Shown one piece after another: positions 1 to 8,484 of a stretch of DNA of 48,437 bases. Within the stretch, counting starts at the first letter, position 1. Each line of letters opens with the position of its first letter. The stretch spans positions 1 to 48,437 of the forward strand of contig NZ_RCZP01000041.1 in assembly GCF_006438825.1 (NCBI RefSeq), written 5' to 3'. The notes under the pieces are model-generated. The model had not been told where the DNA came from. It worked only from the letters and a program-made list of their open reading frames with translations, and did no database searches. A program made the position numbers and the translations under genes. This DNA comes from Muricoccus nepalensis. GTDB lineage: Bacteria; Pseudomonadota; Alphaproteobacteria; Acetobacterales; Acetobacteraceae.

Positions 1-105
1 CCGCGCGCGGCCCCGCCGCGGCGCGCCCCGCCCGCGGCCCGCGGCGGCAAGGGCCCCACGAACCGCGCCAAGCCGCCCCCGCCCCGCGCCCGCCCCGCGC
101 GCTAG
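1..105 (+). CDS. Possible C-terminal end of a protein (partial)
   Basis: A reading frame is open from the window edge to a TAG at 103-105 and would give a basic, proline-rich tail ending PPPPRARPAR. A plus-strand gene ending here would converge on the minus-strand gene ending at 197, with the terminator at 118-147 between them, which is a sensible layout. The sequence is too short and too GC-rich to identify a family, and an open frame of this length is expected by chance at this GC content. Low confidence. Confidence 0.2.
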   Translation, partial: PRAAPPRRAPPAARGGKGPTNRAKPPPPRARPAR

Positions 106-117
106 CCCCGCCAGACG

Positions 118-147
118 AAAAAAGGGCGGCCCCCGAAGGAGCCGCCC
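118..147 (-). terminator. Rho-independent terminator of the stress-protein gene
   Basis: Read on the minus strand this is a 10-bp stem (one G-T pair) closed by a TTCG tetraloop, followed directly by six T residues (A run at 118-123 on the plus strand). It lies about 50 bases past the stop codon at 197, so it fits as the end of that transcript. Confidence 0.85.
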
Positions 148-196
148 CGTTTCCTGGCGCGCCCGGTCGCCCGGGCCGCCCGCCGTCAAGCCGCGG

Positions 197-1366
197 TCAG
201 AGCGTCTTGTGCAGCGGGTTCGCGCCGGTCTTGTTGTCGCCGGTCGCCTTGTCCGCAGCCCGCTCGGCCGCCGTGCCCGGGGGGTTCGCCGGCGTGCCGT
301 CGGACTGGGAGGGATAGGCGCCGGAGACGTTGGTGCCCGCCGCCCGGTCGAAGGCGCGGCTCGCCATCGTGCCCGGCGGGTCGGACTCGCCCGTCCCGGT
401 CGTCGCGCCCATGCCCGAGCCCGTGCCCATGCCCGAACCCATGCCCGCGCCCGTGCCGACCCCGAGGCCCGCGCCCAGACCCGCCGCCGCGCCGGCCGTC
501 ATGCCGGTGCTCGCGCCCATGTCGGCGCCCGCGGTGGAGCCGAGGCCGGCCCCCGTGCGCGCGTCCGTCCCGGACTTCGGGTAGACCGTCGTGTCGGCGC
601 GGCTCGTCTCGTTCTCCGGGTGCGCGCCGGAGACGTTGGTGCCGGCCACCTGGTCCAGCCCGCGCGACGCCATCGTGCCCGGGGGGTTGTCGCGGGTGCC
701 GTCCGGCGCGTCGCCGATCACGGCGTCGCCCTGGTAGGTCGTCCAGCCGCCGGAGCGGTAGTCGGCCTCGCGGCTCGAGGAGTCGACGGGGTTGTACCGC
801 GCCATGATCGCCTCGGCCTCGTCGGCGCGCGCGTCGTCGGTGCGCACCGTCACCAGGCTGCCGCCGCGGCGCACTCCCTCGGAGTAGACATGCGCGTCGC
901 GCTCCTCGACGCCCGCGCCCGTCAGGCTGCCCAGCAGGCCGCCCGCCGCCGCGCCGGCGCCCGCGCCGGTCAGCGCCGCCACCAGCCAGCCGGCCGCGAC
1001 CAGCGGGCCGACGCCCGGGATGGCCAGCGCGCCGATGCCCGCCAGCAGCCCCGCGCCGCCGCCGAGCACGGTGCCGATCGTGGCCCCGGTCCCCGCGCCG
1101 CTCGCCGCCTCGTCGGTGTCCACCACCGGCTCGACGCTCGTGTCGCGGTCCGCCGCGGTCCCCATGGTCGTGCTGTCCATGGCGCCGGCCGGCGTGCCGG
1201 TGGTGGCGCCCATGGTCTGGCCGGTCACGCCGCCGGCGTTGCCCGAGCCGTCGTTGGCGACGATGCTGACGTCGTCGTGGCTGAAGCCCGCCGCCTCGAG
1301 GGCGTTCACCGCCGAGGTCGCGTCCGCGTAGCTGTCGTAGAGGCGTGCAATGGTCCGCATGGCCAT
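197..1366 (-). CDS. General stress protein 17M-like (YflT-type) protein with three C-terminal repeats
   Basis: The N-terminus (MAMRTIARLYDSYADATSAV, residues 1-20) and the rest of the first 45 residues match the small alpha/beta domain of the general stress protein 17M/YflT family. A long Gly/Ala hydrophobic segment follows (roughly residues 95-155), then a second half-domain ending in LVTVRTDDARADEAEAIM. The C-terminal third is low-complexity Gly/Met/Thr with three copies of a roughly 24-residue motif of the type NPPGTMASR..D..AGTNVSGA.P. I chose the ATG at 1364-1366 (389 aa) because an AAAGGG ribosome site lies nine bases upstream and the family starts there. A longer frame reads through upstream tandem repeats and is probably not translated. 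Role: family proteins are linked to general stress, with unknown mechanism. Confidence 0.7.
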   Translation of the reverse strand: MAMRTIARLYDSYADATSAVNALEAAGFSHDDVSIVANDGSGNAGGVTGQTMGATTGTPAGAMDSTTMGTAADRDTSVEPVVDTDEAASGAGTGATIGTVLGGGAGLLAGIGALAIPGVGPLVAAGWLVAALTGAGAGAAAGGLLGSLTGAGVEERDAHVYSEGVRRGGSLVTVRTDDARADEAEAIMARYNPVDSSSREADYRSGGWTTYQGDAVIGDAPDGTRDNPPGTMASRGLDQVAGTNVSGAHPENETSRADTTVYPKSGTDARTGAGLGSTAGADMGASTGMTAGAAAGLGAGLGVGTGAGMGSGMGTGSGMGATTGTGESDPPGTMASRAFDRAAGTNVSGAYPSQSDGTPANPPGTAAERAADKATGDNKTGANPLHKTL

Positions 1367-1423
1367 GGAATTCATCCCTTTGTTGCTGCGCCGGCCGGGG
1401 GGACCAGGGGTCCCCGCCGCGGC

Positions 1424-1590
1424 GCCGGGCCTCGGGCCCGATTGGTTGCCGGGCCTGGGGCCCGCTGGATTGCCGGGCCTGGGGCCCGATGGGTCGCCGG
1501 GCCTGGGGCCCGATGGATCGCCGGGCTTCACGCCCAATCAGGAAACCGGGCCTGGGGCCCGCTGCGTGGCCGGGCCCCCGGGGCCCGCTC
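1424..1590. repeat. Tandem array of about seven 24-bp palindromic units
   Basis: Units start at 1424, 1448, 1472 and 1496 with an exact 24-bp period, followed by degenerate copies near 1520, 1546 and 1569. Each carries the core GCCGGGCCTGGGGCCCG, where GGGCC pairs with GGCCC over a three-base loop. The array fills most of the 305 bases between the stop of the PepSY-like gene (1681) and the start of the stress-protein gene (1366). It could act as a multi-hairpin transcript end or as an array of protein sites. Because 24 is a multiple of three, it also keeps an open frame upstream of the stress-protein gene. Confidence 0.85.
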
Positions 1591-1680
1591 GTTCACCGCC
1601 CGGCCGGGCCTCGCGGCCCGCCGGCCGCTCCGACGGCCGGCCGCCCCGCCCTCCTGGCGAGGCCGCCCACCGCCCCGGCG

Positions 1681-2199
1681 TCAGCGCGCCGGCGCCGCGC
1701 CGGTGACGACGTTGCCCTGGTAGTCGAGGCCCACGTCGGCCGTCTGGCCGCCGCGCATCGCGCGGCCGCGCCACACGCCAGACTCGTCCTTCTTCAGCTC
1801 CTGCACGCCCGTGTAGCCCGCCGCCTCGATCCGGCTGCGCGCCTGGCCCTCGGTGAAGGAGTTGGCGCCCTGGGCCGGGGTCGTCGTCGTGGCCGGCGCG
1901 CTGCCGGCGTTGTCGCCGCGGGTCGCCGACTGCGTGTTGCTGTCCACGGTTGCCCCGCCCGGCACGCCGCCGGGGTTGCCCTGGGTCGCGGTGCCGGAAC
2001 GCGTCTGGGACGCCGCCGGGCCGGTGGTGGTGCCCGGCGCGGCCGTGCCGCCGGGGGACTGGGTCGCCGGCGCCATGGTCATGGCGTTCCCGCCGCCGGT
2101 CGTGCCCTGCGAGCCCGGGTTGGTGTTGTTGCCCTGCTGGGCCAGCGCCGGCGTCACCAGGGTCGCGGCGAGGGCCAGGGTAGCGAAACTCGTGCGCAT
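1681..2199 (-). CDS. Exported protein with C-terminal PepSY-like domain
   Basis: 172 aa. Residues 1-21 ([21 protein letters not shown]) form a clear Sec signal peptide with an ALA-Q cleavage site. The middle (about 22-105) is Asn/Gly/Thr/Pro-rich and probably disordered. The last 60 residues contain [16 protein letters not shown] followed by [11 protein letters not shown] and [10 protein letters not shown], the pattern of small periplasmic PepSY-like domains. The ATG at 2197-2199 is preceded by GGGAGAG at good spacing. Probably periplasmic. Substrate or partner unknown; PepSY domains are often protease-inhibitory or ligand-binding. It may be co-transcribed with the downstream stress-protein gene, although the hairpin array lies between them. 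Confidence 0.75.
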   Translation of the reverse strand: MRTSFATLALAATLVTPALAQQGNNTNPGSQGTTGGGNAMTMAPATQSPGGTAAPGTTTGPAASQTRSGTATQGNPGGVPGGATVDSNTQSATRGDNAGSAPATTTTPAQGANSFTEGQARSRIEAAGYTGVQELKKDESGVWRGRAMRGGQTADVGLDYQGNVVTGAAPAR

Positions 2200-2536
2200 C
2201 GCGATCTCTCCCAAATTGGTTGGTCCGGGTTCTTCCGACGGACTGAAGGAGCGATCCCGCCGCGACACCCCCGGGAAGCCCGGGCGGCGCGGCCGTCTCG
2301 TTCCTTGCCCTGGGTTAACGCCGCGTCCCGTGAAACGACGGCGTCGCTCACGCAGCCGTGAGCGATATCGTTCCGCCCTCCCGCGGCGCCCCTGCCCCGC
2401 CCGCGGGCGCGAGGCGGACCTGCGCGCCCGGCGGTGGCCCTGCCCCCCGCCCCCTGTTATAGGGGCCCCTCATTCGCCGCCCCGCGCGGGACGAAAGTCC
2501 GGCGCCCGCGCGGCCGCACAGGTTTCGGAACCCCCC
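2200..2536. promoter_or_regulatory. Divergent promoter region with a perfect 22-bp dyad
   Basis: These 337 bases separate the divergent PepSY-like gene and purC and must hold both promoters. A perfect hairpin lies at 2344-2365 (TCGCTCACG, loop CAGC, CGTGAGCGA). A second pairing ACGCCG (2318-2323) with CGGCGT (2339-2344) abuts it. A CCCCTGTTATAGGGG element at 2451-2465 supplies the only TATA-like stretch ahead of purC. No T-run follows the dyad, so it is more likely an operator or leader structure than a terminator. Which gene it controls cannot be seen. Confidence 0.5.
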
Positions 2537-3297
<761 letters not shown>

Positions 3298-3301
<4 letters not shown>

Positions 3302-3540
3302 TCAAGGCGCGAGTCTTCGTCATGCCGAAGAACGGCGTCCTCGACCCACAGGGCAAGGCCATCGGCCACGCGCTGGGCACCCTCGGCTTCGAGGGCGTGG
3401 GCGAGGTCCGCACCGGCAAGGTCATCGAGCTCGAGCTCGAGGGCACCGACCCCGCCGCCGCGAAGGAGGCCGCCGAGGCCATGGCGCGCAAGCTCCTCGC
3501 CAACACGGTGATCGAGTCCTTCCGCGTCGAGATCGCCTGA
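3298..3540 (+). CDS. purS: Phosphoribosylformylglycinamidine synthase subunit PurS
   Basis: 80 aa, full family length. PurS bridges PurQ and PurL in the three-part FGAM synthetase that converts FGAR and glutamine to FGAM. The start is GTG at 3298-3300, overlapping the purC stop in a GTGA junction. The protein reads [20 protein letters not shown] and then [20 protein letters not shown], the family pattern, and ends FRVEIA. No alternative start fits. The nearby purQ and the distant purL (10931) supply the other subunits. Confidence 0.96.
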
Positions 3541-3556
3541 AGGGTCCCGCCCGCCG

Positions 3557-3805
3557 GTGATCAAGGCCAGCCTCCTGATCATGACCGTGCTCACGGTCCT
3601 GATCGCCATGCTGCTCTCCTGGCGGGAGCGCCGCCTGGCCGCCGCCCGCCCCGCCCCGCTCCCGCGCAAGAAGGCCCGCCCGCCCGGCCTCCTCGCCCGC
3701 GGCAAGGTGAGCCTCGACCGCTGGGTCACCGCCGCCGCCATCGCGGCCATCCTCACGACAGCCGTCCTCGGCGGCCTCCACTGGCTCAGGGTCTTCCAGC
3801 GATGA
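3557..3805 (+). CDS. Small two-helix membrane protein inside the pur operon
   Basis: 82 aa from a GTG at 3557. Hydrophobic segments at about residues 5-20 ([17 protein letters not shown]) and 56-76 flank a basic, Pro/Arg/Lys-rich middle (about 21-52), so it is probably an inner-membrane hairpin. It sits 16 bases after purS, and its TGA overlaps the ATG of purQ in an ATGA junction, so it is translated with the pur genes. I do not recognise the family. Start uncertain: GTG at 3557 is favoured because it follows purS directly. No catalytic or ligand motif is visible. Confidence 0.7.
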   Translation: MIKASLLIMTVLTVLIAMLLSWRERRLAAARPAPLPRKKARPPGLLARGKVSLDRWVTAAAIAAILTTAVLGGLHWLRVFQR

Positions 3806-4476
3806 ACGCCACGATCCTCCTCTTCCCCGGCACCAACCGCGAGCGCGACATGGCCATCGCCCTCCAGCGCGCGACGGGCCGGAAGCCCTCCCTCACCTTC
3901 CACCGCGAGACCGAGTTGCCGGCGGGCACCGACCTCGTCGTCCTCCCCGGCGGCTTCTCCCACGGGGACTACCTCCGCTGCGGGGCCATGGCGGCGCAGT
4001 CCCCCATCATGCCGGCGGTCCGCGCCTTCGCGGAGGGCGGCGGCCACGTGCTCGGCGTCTGCAACGGCTTCCAGATCCTCTGCGAGGCCGGCCTCCTCCC
4101 CGGCGCCCTGCTGCGCAACGCGAACCTCCGCTTCCTCTCGATGGACTGCGTCCTCCGGGTCGAGCGGGCCGGCACCCCCTTCACCAACCACTGGCAGAAG
4201 GGCGCCACCTTCCGCGCCCCCATGGCCCATGGCGACGGCAACTACTTCGCCGACGAGGCGACGCTCGACCGCCTGGAGGGCGAGGGCCTGGTCGCCTTCC
4301 GCTACGCCGACGGCAACCGCAACGGCGCCGCCCGCGACATCGCCGGCATCCTTTCCCCCAACCTCCGCGTCCTTGGCCTCATGCCCCACCCCGAGGACCT
4401 CGTGGACCCCCTCATGGGCGGCGAGGACGGCCTCCCCCTCTTCACCTCCCTCGCCGAGGCCCTCGTCACGGCCTGA
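3802..4476 (+). CDS. purQ: Phosphoribosylformylglycinamidine synthase subunit PurQ (glutaminase)
   Basis: 224 aa. Class I glutamine amidotransferase that hydrolyses glutamine and passes ammonia to PurL. The nucleophile is Cys87 in GVCNGFQIL, and the His196/Glu198 pair lies in LMPHPEDL. The N-terminal [10 protein letters not shown] replaces the more usual FPGxNCDRD form; that cysteine is not catalytic, so activity should be intact. The ATG overlaps the stop of the small membrane protein. The 3' end overlaps the convergent dehydrogenase gene by 11 bp. Here purL is not next door but 6.4 kb away. Confidence 0.97.
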   Translation: MNATILLFPGTNRERDMAIALQRATGRKPSLTFHRETELPAGTDLVVLPGGFSHGDYLRCGAMAAQSPIMPAVRAFAEGGGHVLGVCNGFQILCEAGLLPGALLRNANLRFLSMDCVLRVERAGTPFTNHWQKGATFRAPMAHGDGNYFADEATLDRLEGEGLVAFRYADGNRNGAARDIAGILSPNLRVLGLMPHPEDLVDPLMGGEDGLPLFTSLAEALVTA

Positions 4477-5479
4477 CGCCCGCGGCGTCGCGCTCGGCCG
4501 CCATCCGCGCGCGCACGCCGCCCTCCACCCCCGTCCCCGCCGCCACCGGCGCGTGCACCGCGCCCGGCCCCACGGGCCCGGGCGGCGCCTCCTCGAGTTG
4601 CGCCCGCCGCACCACCGCGCCCGCCAGCCGCTCCGCCCAGCGCGGCGCGATCCGGCTGCCCAGCACCGCCCCCCGCGCCTTCCACCCCACGGCGTATTCC
4701 GTCTCCGGGTGGATCGACATCCAGACCACGGCGTCCACCACCGCCTCCGGCCCGTCCATCGTCGTCATGCGCGAGGCCCGCCCCGTGTAGTTCCCGGCAT
4801 GGTCCCAGAAAGGCGTGTCCACCGCCCAGGGCTCCACCGTCGAGACCCGGATCGCCCCGTCCAGCCCCGCCCCCCGTAGCTCCTCCTCGATCGCCGCCCC
4901 CAGCGCGATGAGGCCCGCCTTCGTCGCCGCGTAGCTCGCGTGCAGCGCCACCGGCACCCGCCCCTCCACCGAGGAGACGTTCACCAGCACCCCCGCCCCC
5001 TGCGCCCGGAACCGCCGCAACGCCGCGTGGCTCCCGTAGATCGCGCCCTTGAGGTTCACGTCCACCACCCGCGCGTGGTCCGCCAGCGGCACCTCCTCGA
5101 AGCGCCCGATCGAGGCCACCGCCGCGTTGTTCACCCAGGCGTCGATGCGCCCGAACCGGCCGACCGCGGCCGCCGCCAGCCGCTCTACCTGGGCGGGGTC
5201 GCTCACGTCGGTCGGCACCACCAGCGCCTGCCCGCCGCCCGCCCGCACGGCGGAGGCCACCTCCTCCAGCACCGCCTCCCGGCGCGCCGCCAGCACCACG
5301 TTCGCCCCGTAGCCGCCGAGCCGCTCCGCCACCCCGCGCCCGAACCCGCTCGAGGCCCCCGTCACCACGTAGGTCCGCCCCGCGACCAGCGCACGGTCCC
5401 CGCCCCCGAGCTCCGACGGCGCCGAGCACCCCGCCACCAGCGCTCCCAGCACGGCCAATGCCGCCCACCGCCAAGCCAT
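4466..5479 (-). CDS. Short-chain dehydrogenase/reductase with lipoprotein signal
   Basis: 337 aa. Residues 1-18 ([18 protein letters not shown]) form a lipoprotein signal with lipobox LVAG-Cys18, so the enzyme should be membrane-anchored outside the cytosol. The classical SDR core follows: TGASSGFG (40-47) for the dinucleotide, NNAA (117-120), and catalytic Ser170, Tyr183 and Lys187 in VSS...YAATK. A C-terminal extension of about 80 residues is Pro/Ala/Val-rich. An external location is odd for an NAD(P)H enzyme, since the cofactor is cytosolic; alternatively the segment is an uncleaved anchor. Substrate unknown. It faces purQ (11-bp overlap) and is divergent from the acyltransferase at 5697. 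Confidence 0.85.
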   Translation of the reverse strand: MAWRWAALAVLGALVAGCSAPSELGGGDRALVAGRTYVVTGASSGFGRGVAERLGGYGANVVLAARREAVLEEVASAVRAGGGQALVVPTDVSDPAQVERLAAAAVGRFGRIDAWVNNAAVASIGRFEEVPLADHARVVDVNLKGAIYGSHAALRRFRAQGAGVLVNVSSVEGRVPVALHASYAATKAGLIALGAAIEEELRGAGLDGAIRVSTVEPWAVDTPFWDHAGNYTGRASRMTTMDGPEAVVDAVVWMSIHPETEYAVGWKARGAVLGSRIAPRWAERLAGAVVRRAQLEEAPPGPVGPGAVHAPVAAGTGVEGGVRARMAAERDAAGVRP

Positions 5480-5696
5480 GCCCGCGCCCTCCACCCCGCG
5501 AAGCCGCCCCGACCGGCGCCTCCACGGGTCAGAACCCGCCACCCCGCCCTTCGTTCCAACTCGCAAAACCTGCCCCGGCGCCCGGGCCGCCCGCATTGCT
5601 GGCGCGCCCGCATCCCGCTATCTCCCGCCCGCAACCACGCCCCGCGACGGCGCGCGTCCCGGCCGGCCGCCCCGCCGGCCCAAGGAAGGGTCCGCC

Positions 5697-7697
5697 TTGC
5701 CCGAACCGACCCTCGCCGCGCCCCCCCTCCGGCGGCCCCTTCCCGCGGCAAGCGCCACCCCCGCCCCCCCGCACGACGACGCCTACCGCTGGGACATCGA
5801 CGGGCTCCGCGCCGTCGCCGTCGCGGCCGTCATCATCAACCACCTCGACCGCCGCCTCCTCCCCGGCGGCTACCTCGGGGTGGACGTCTTCTTCGTCATC
5901 TCCGGCTTCGTCATCACCAGATCCCTCCTCCGCCACCGGGCGGGGAGCTTCCGCGGCCTCCTCGCGGCCTTCTACGCCCGCCGCTGCCGCCGCCTCATCC
6001 CGGCGCTCGCCACCTGCGCCGCCGCAAGCGGCCTCCTCGCCTGGCTGCTCGACCCCGAGCCGCTGGCCTCCCTCCGCACCGGCCTCGCCGCCCTCCTCGG
6101 CCTGTCCAACATCACCCTGCTGGCGGCCTCCCAGGACTACTTCGCGGCCTCGAGCGCGATGAACATGTTCACCCAGACCTGGTCGCTCGGCGTGGAGGAG
6201 CAGTTCTACCTTCTCTTCCCCGCCCTCGTCTGGCTCAGCGCCCTCGGCCGCCGCGCGGACGGCGCGACCCGCCTCGCCGCCCTCCTCGTCCCCCTCTCCC
6301 TGGCCTCCCTCGCCGCCCTCTTCCTCCTGCCGGGCCAGGCCGGCGGCGCGGCCTACTACCTCGTCCTCGGCCGCTTCTGGGAACTCGGCGCCGGCTGCCT
6401 CGCCGCCCTCCTCGCCCTCACCCGCCCGGCCCTCGCCGGCGCCCTCGCCCGCCCCGCCCTCGCCTGGGCCGGCCTCGCCCTGCTGCTGACCGCCTTCGCC
6501 GCCCCGGTCCGGCCGACCGCGCTCGCCGGCCTCCTCGCCGTCCCGCCGACGGTGCTGCTCCTCCTCGCCGCCCCCGCGGGCCCCCCGCTCCGCCGCCTCC
6601 TCGCCTCCCGCCCCTTCGTCGCGACCGGCGCCGCCTCCTACTCCCTCTACCTCTGGCACTGGCCGGTGGTGAGCGCGAGCGCCCTGGCCCTCAGCCCCGC
6701 CCGCTGGCAGCTCCCGCTCAAGCTCGCCCTCATCGCGGCCCTCGCCGCCGCCGCCTACCACCTCGTCGAGCAGCCCGCCCGCCGCGCCCTCGCCGCCCGC
6801 CCGCCCGCCTGGTCCTACGCCGCCTCCGCCCTCGCCGTCCTCGCCGCGGGCGGCCTCCTCCTCGCCCTGGCCGCGGTGCCGAACCCGGCCCCCCTCGCCC
6901 CGCGCCGCTTCCTCGAGGTGCCCCTCTCCTACATCCGCTTCCCCGTCACCAACGCCGACCAGGTCGCGGACTGCGCGGTCGACCCGCCCGGCCGCCCCCT
7001 CCGCCCCACCCTCGTCGAGCGCTGCACCGTCGCCCCCACCCGCCCCGGCGCGCCCACGGTCTGGACCATGGGCGACAGCCACGCCGGCCACCTGCTCGGC
7101 CTCCTCGCCGCCCTCCAGCGCGAGGGCCTCGGCATCCACCTCGCGGAAACCCCGGGCAAGGCCTTCCCCCTCCCCCCCGGCACCGCCATGCCCGAGCGCG
7201 ACGCGCTTTTCGAGGCCGTCCTGCCGCGCATGCGGCCCGGCGACGTCCTCCTCCTCGCCCGCCTCTTCCTCCAGCGGACCGACCCGCCCAGCCCCTGGCC
7301 GGGCCTGCCGGAATGGACCGCCGAGGTCGAGGCCCTGGCCGAGCGCCTCCGCCCCCGCGGCGTGCGGGTCGTCGTCATGGGCCCCATGCCCCTCTTCCGC
7401 TTCGCCTCCGTCTTCGCCTGCGAGCTCGAGCCGGCCGGCGCCACGAGCTGCGACGTCCCCCGCGCCGACCTCGCCGCCGTCATCACCCCCGTCGAGACCG
7501 CCCTCGCCGAGGCCGCCGCCCGCCACCCCAACCTCCGCCTCTTCCGCCCCTTCGCCGCCCTCTGCCCGCCCTCGGCCGAAACCTGCTCGCCCGTCCGGAA
7601 CCGCATCCCCCAGTTCCGCGACCGCGACCACCTCAACAGCGCCGGCGCCGCCAGCCTCGCCCCCGCCTTCCTCGCCGAGACCCCCACCCCGGACTGA
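5697..7697 (+). CDS. Membrane acyltransferase (OafA/AT3 type) with C-terminal SGNH domain
   Basis: 666 aa from a TTG start at 5697, chosen because AAGGAAGG lies about six bases upstream and the upstream frame is Pro/Arg-rich noise. The N-terminal part (about 30-400) is a ten-helix acyltransferase-3 domain: RWDIDGLRAVAV, His49 in IINHLD, GVDVFFVISGFVI and TWSLGVEEQFYLLFP are all typical. The C-terminal part is a periplasmic SGNH hydrolase/transferase fold with GDSH at 459-462 and Asp642/His645 in DRDHLN. Proteins of this build O-acylate cell-surface polysaccharide or peptidoglycan, using acyl groups moved across the inner membrane. The acceptor cannot be told from context. Confidence 0.9.
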   Translation: MPEPTLAAPPLRRPLPAASATPAPPHDDAYRWDIDGLRAVAVAAVIINHLDRRLLPGGYLGVDVFFVISGFVITRSLLRHRAGSFRGLLAAFYARRCRRLIPALATCAAASGLLAWLLDPEPLASLRTGLAALLGLSNITLLAASQDYFAASSAMNMFTQTWSLGVEEQFYLLFPALVWLSALGRRADGATRLAALLVPLSLASLAALFLLPGQAGGAAYYLVLGRFWELGAGCLAALLALTRPALAGALARPALAWAGLALLLTAFAAPVRPTALAGLLAVPPTVLLLLAAPAGPPLRRLLASRPFVATGAASYSLYLWHWPVVSASALALSPARWQLPLKLALIAALAAAAYHLVEQPARRALAARPPAWSYAASALAVLAAGGLLLALAAVPNPAPLAPRRFLEVPLSYIRFPVTNADQVADCAVDPPGRPLRPTLVERCTVAPTRPGAPTVWTMGDSHAGHLLGLLAALQREGLGIHLAETPGKAFPLPPGTAMPERDALFEAVLPRMRPGDVLLLARLFLQRTDPPSPWPGLPEWTAEVEALAERLRPRGVRVVVMGPMPLFRFASVFACELEPAGATSCDVPRADLAAVITPVETALAEAAARHPNLRLFRPFAALCPPSAETCSPVRNRIPQFRDRDHLNSAGAASLAPAFLAETPTPD

Positions 7698-7713
7698 CCC
7701 CCGCCCCGCGCGC

Positions 7714-7743
7714 AAAAAAGGCCGGGGGACATGGCCCCCGGCC
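7714..7743 (-). terminator. Rho-independent terminator of the receiver gene
   Basis: On the minus strand a 9-bp perfect stem (GGCCGGGGG with CCCCCGGCC, six-base loop) is followed by six T residues (A run at 7714-7719 on the plus strand). It lies 50 bases past the stop of the receiver gene. Confidence 0.85.
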
Positions 7744-7792
7744 CCGAACCACTCTCTCCCCCGCGCCGCCCGGCCGGACGGCGCCCGCCCCC

Positions 7793-8191
7793 TCAGGAAC
7801 CCGCCGAAACCCCGCCCATGATCCCCGACAGCGCGGCCAGCACGTCCTCGGGCTTGTAGGGCTTGCTGATCACGGGCGCCTTCGCGTGCCGCCCCCGGTC
7901 CACCATCGACGCCTCGTAGCCCGTCGCGAAGACGAAGGGCACGCCGAGCGCGGCCAGCCGGTCGGCCACCGGCAGGGCCGACTGCCCGTCGGCGAGGCTG
8001 TAGTCGATCACCGCGGCGTCGATCCCGCCCTCGGCCATCGCCACCCCGATCGCCGACAGCGCCTCGGCCACGCGCGCGGCCTGCACGACCGCCCGCGCCC
8101 CCGCGATCATCAGCGCGTCCTCCAGCAGGAAGGTGATCAGCGGCTCGTCCTCGACCACGAGGATGCGCCGCCCGGTGAAATCCAGTGTCAT
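7793..8191 (-). CDS. Single-domain response regulator (CheY-like receiver)
   Basis: 132 aa, only a receiver domain. The acidic pair is Glu14/Asp15 in ILVVEDEPLI, the phospho-acceptor Asp63 lies in AVIDYSLADG, the switch residue is Thr90 and Lys110 is in ISKPYKPED. No output domain follows, so it must act by protein contact or as a phosphorelay shuttle. The ATG at 8189-8191 overlaps the stop of the DUF3126 gene (ATGA), and GAGGAG lies upstream. No histidine kinase is encoded in this window. Confidence 0.93.
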   Translation of the reverse strand: MTLDFTGRRILVVEDEPLITFLLEDALMIAGARAVVQAARVAEALSAIGVAMAEGGIDAAVIDYSLADGQSALPVADRLAALGVPFVFATGYEASMVDRGRHAKAPVISKPYKPEDVLAALSGIMGGVSAGS

Positions 8192-8484
8192 CGTGTGCTC
8201 CTCGGCTTGGGCGTGGTCTTGGGCGCGGGTCTGGCCGCCGCGGCAGGCCGCCCCGGCGCCGCCGGCGCGGCCGCGGGCGCCAGGTCCTCCTCCAGGATGG
8301 TGAGGTGCACCGCGTAGGACACCTCCCCGTCCTCGGCGTCGCGGTGCAGCGTGCCGATCACCTCGTCCCCCACCGCGACCTCGATGCTCATCCCCGCCCG
8401 CACGGGCGCCACGACGCGGATGCGCTCGGTCGCCAGCAGCCGGCGCAGATAGGCCTGCACGCGCTCGATCTCGGATTTCGTCAA
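8188..8484 (-). CDS. DUF3126 family protein
   Basis: 98 aa from TTG at 8482-8484. Residues 1-65 (TKSEIERVQAYLRRLL, RVVAPVRAG, VGDEVIGTLHRDAEDGEVSY, ILEEDL) follow the DUF3126 pattern found across alphaproteobacteria. The last 30 residues are an Ala/Pro/Lys/Arg tail that the family normally lacks. TTG is preferred because family members begin at this residue; a longer frame extends upstream but is Arg/Gly noise. Function unknown. The gene is translationally coupled to the receiver gene downstream, suggesting a joint role. Confidence 0.8.
   Translation of the reverse strand: MTKSEIERVQAYLRRLLATERIRVVAPVRAGMSIEVAVGDEVIGTLHRDAEDGEVSYAVHLTILEEDLAPAAAPAAPGRPAAAARPAPKTTPKPRSTR

Noticed and set aside
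1367-1537. N-terminal extension of the stress protein through the hairpin array
   Set aside because: A good ribosome site lies just before the ATG at 1366, and the family starts there. The extension is Gly/Pro/Arg repeat. It remains possible in principle (see findings).
4940-8317. A 1125-residue plus-strand frame across the dehydrogenase and acyltransferase
   Set aside because: It is composed of Arg/Pro/His repeats typical of a GC-rich shadow frame, and it runs across a real gene on the other strand.
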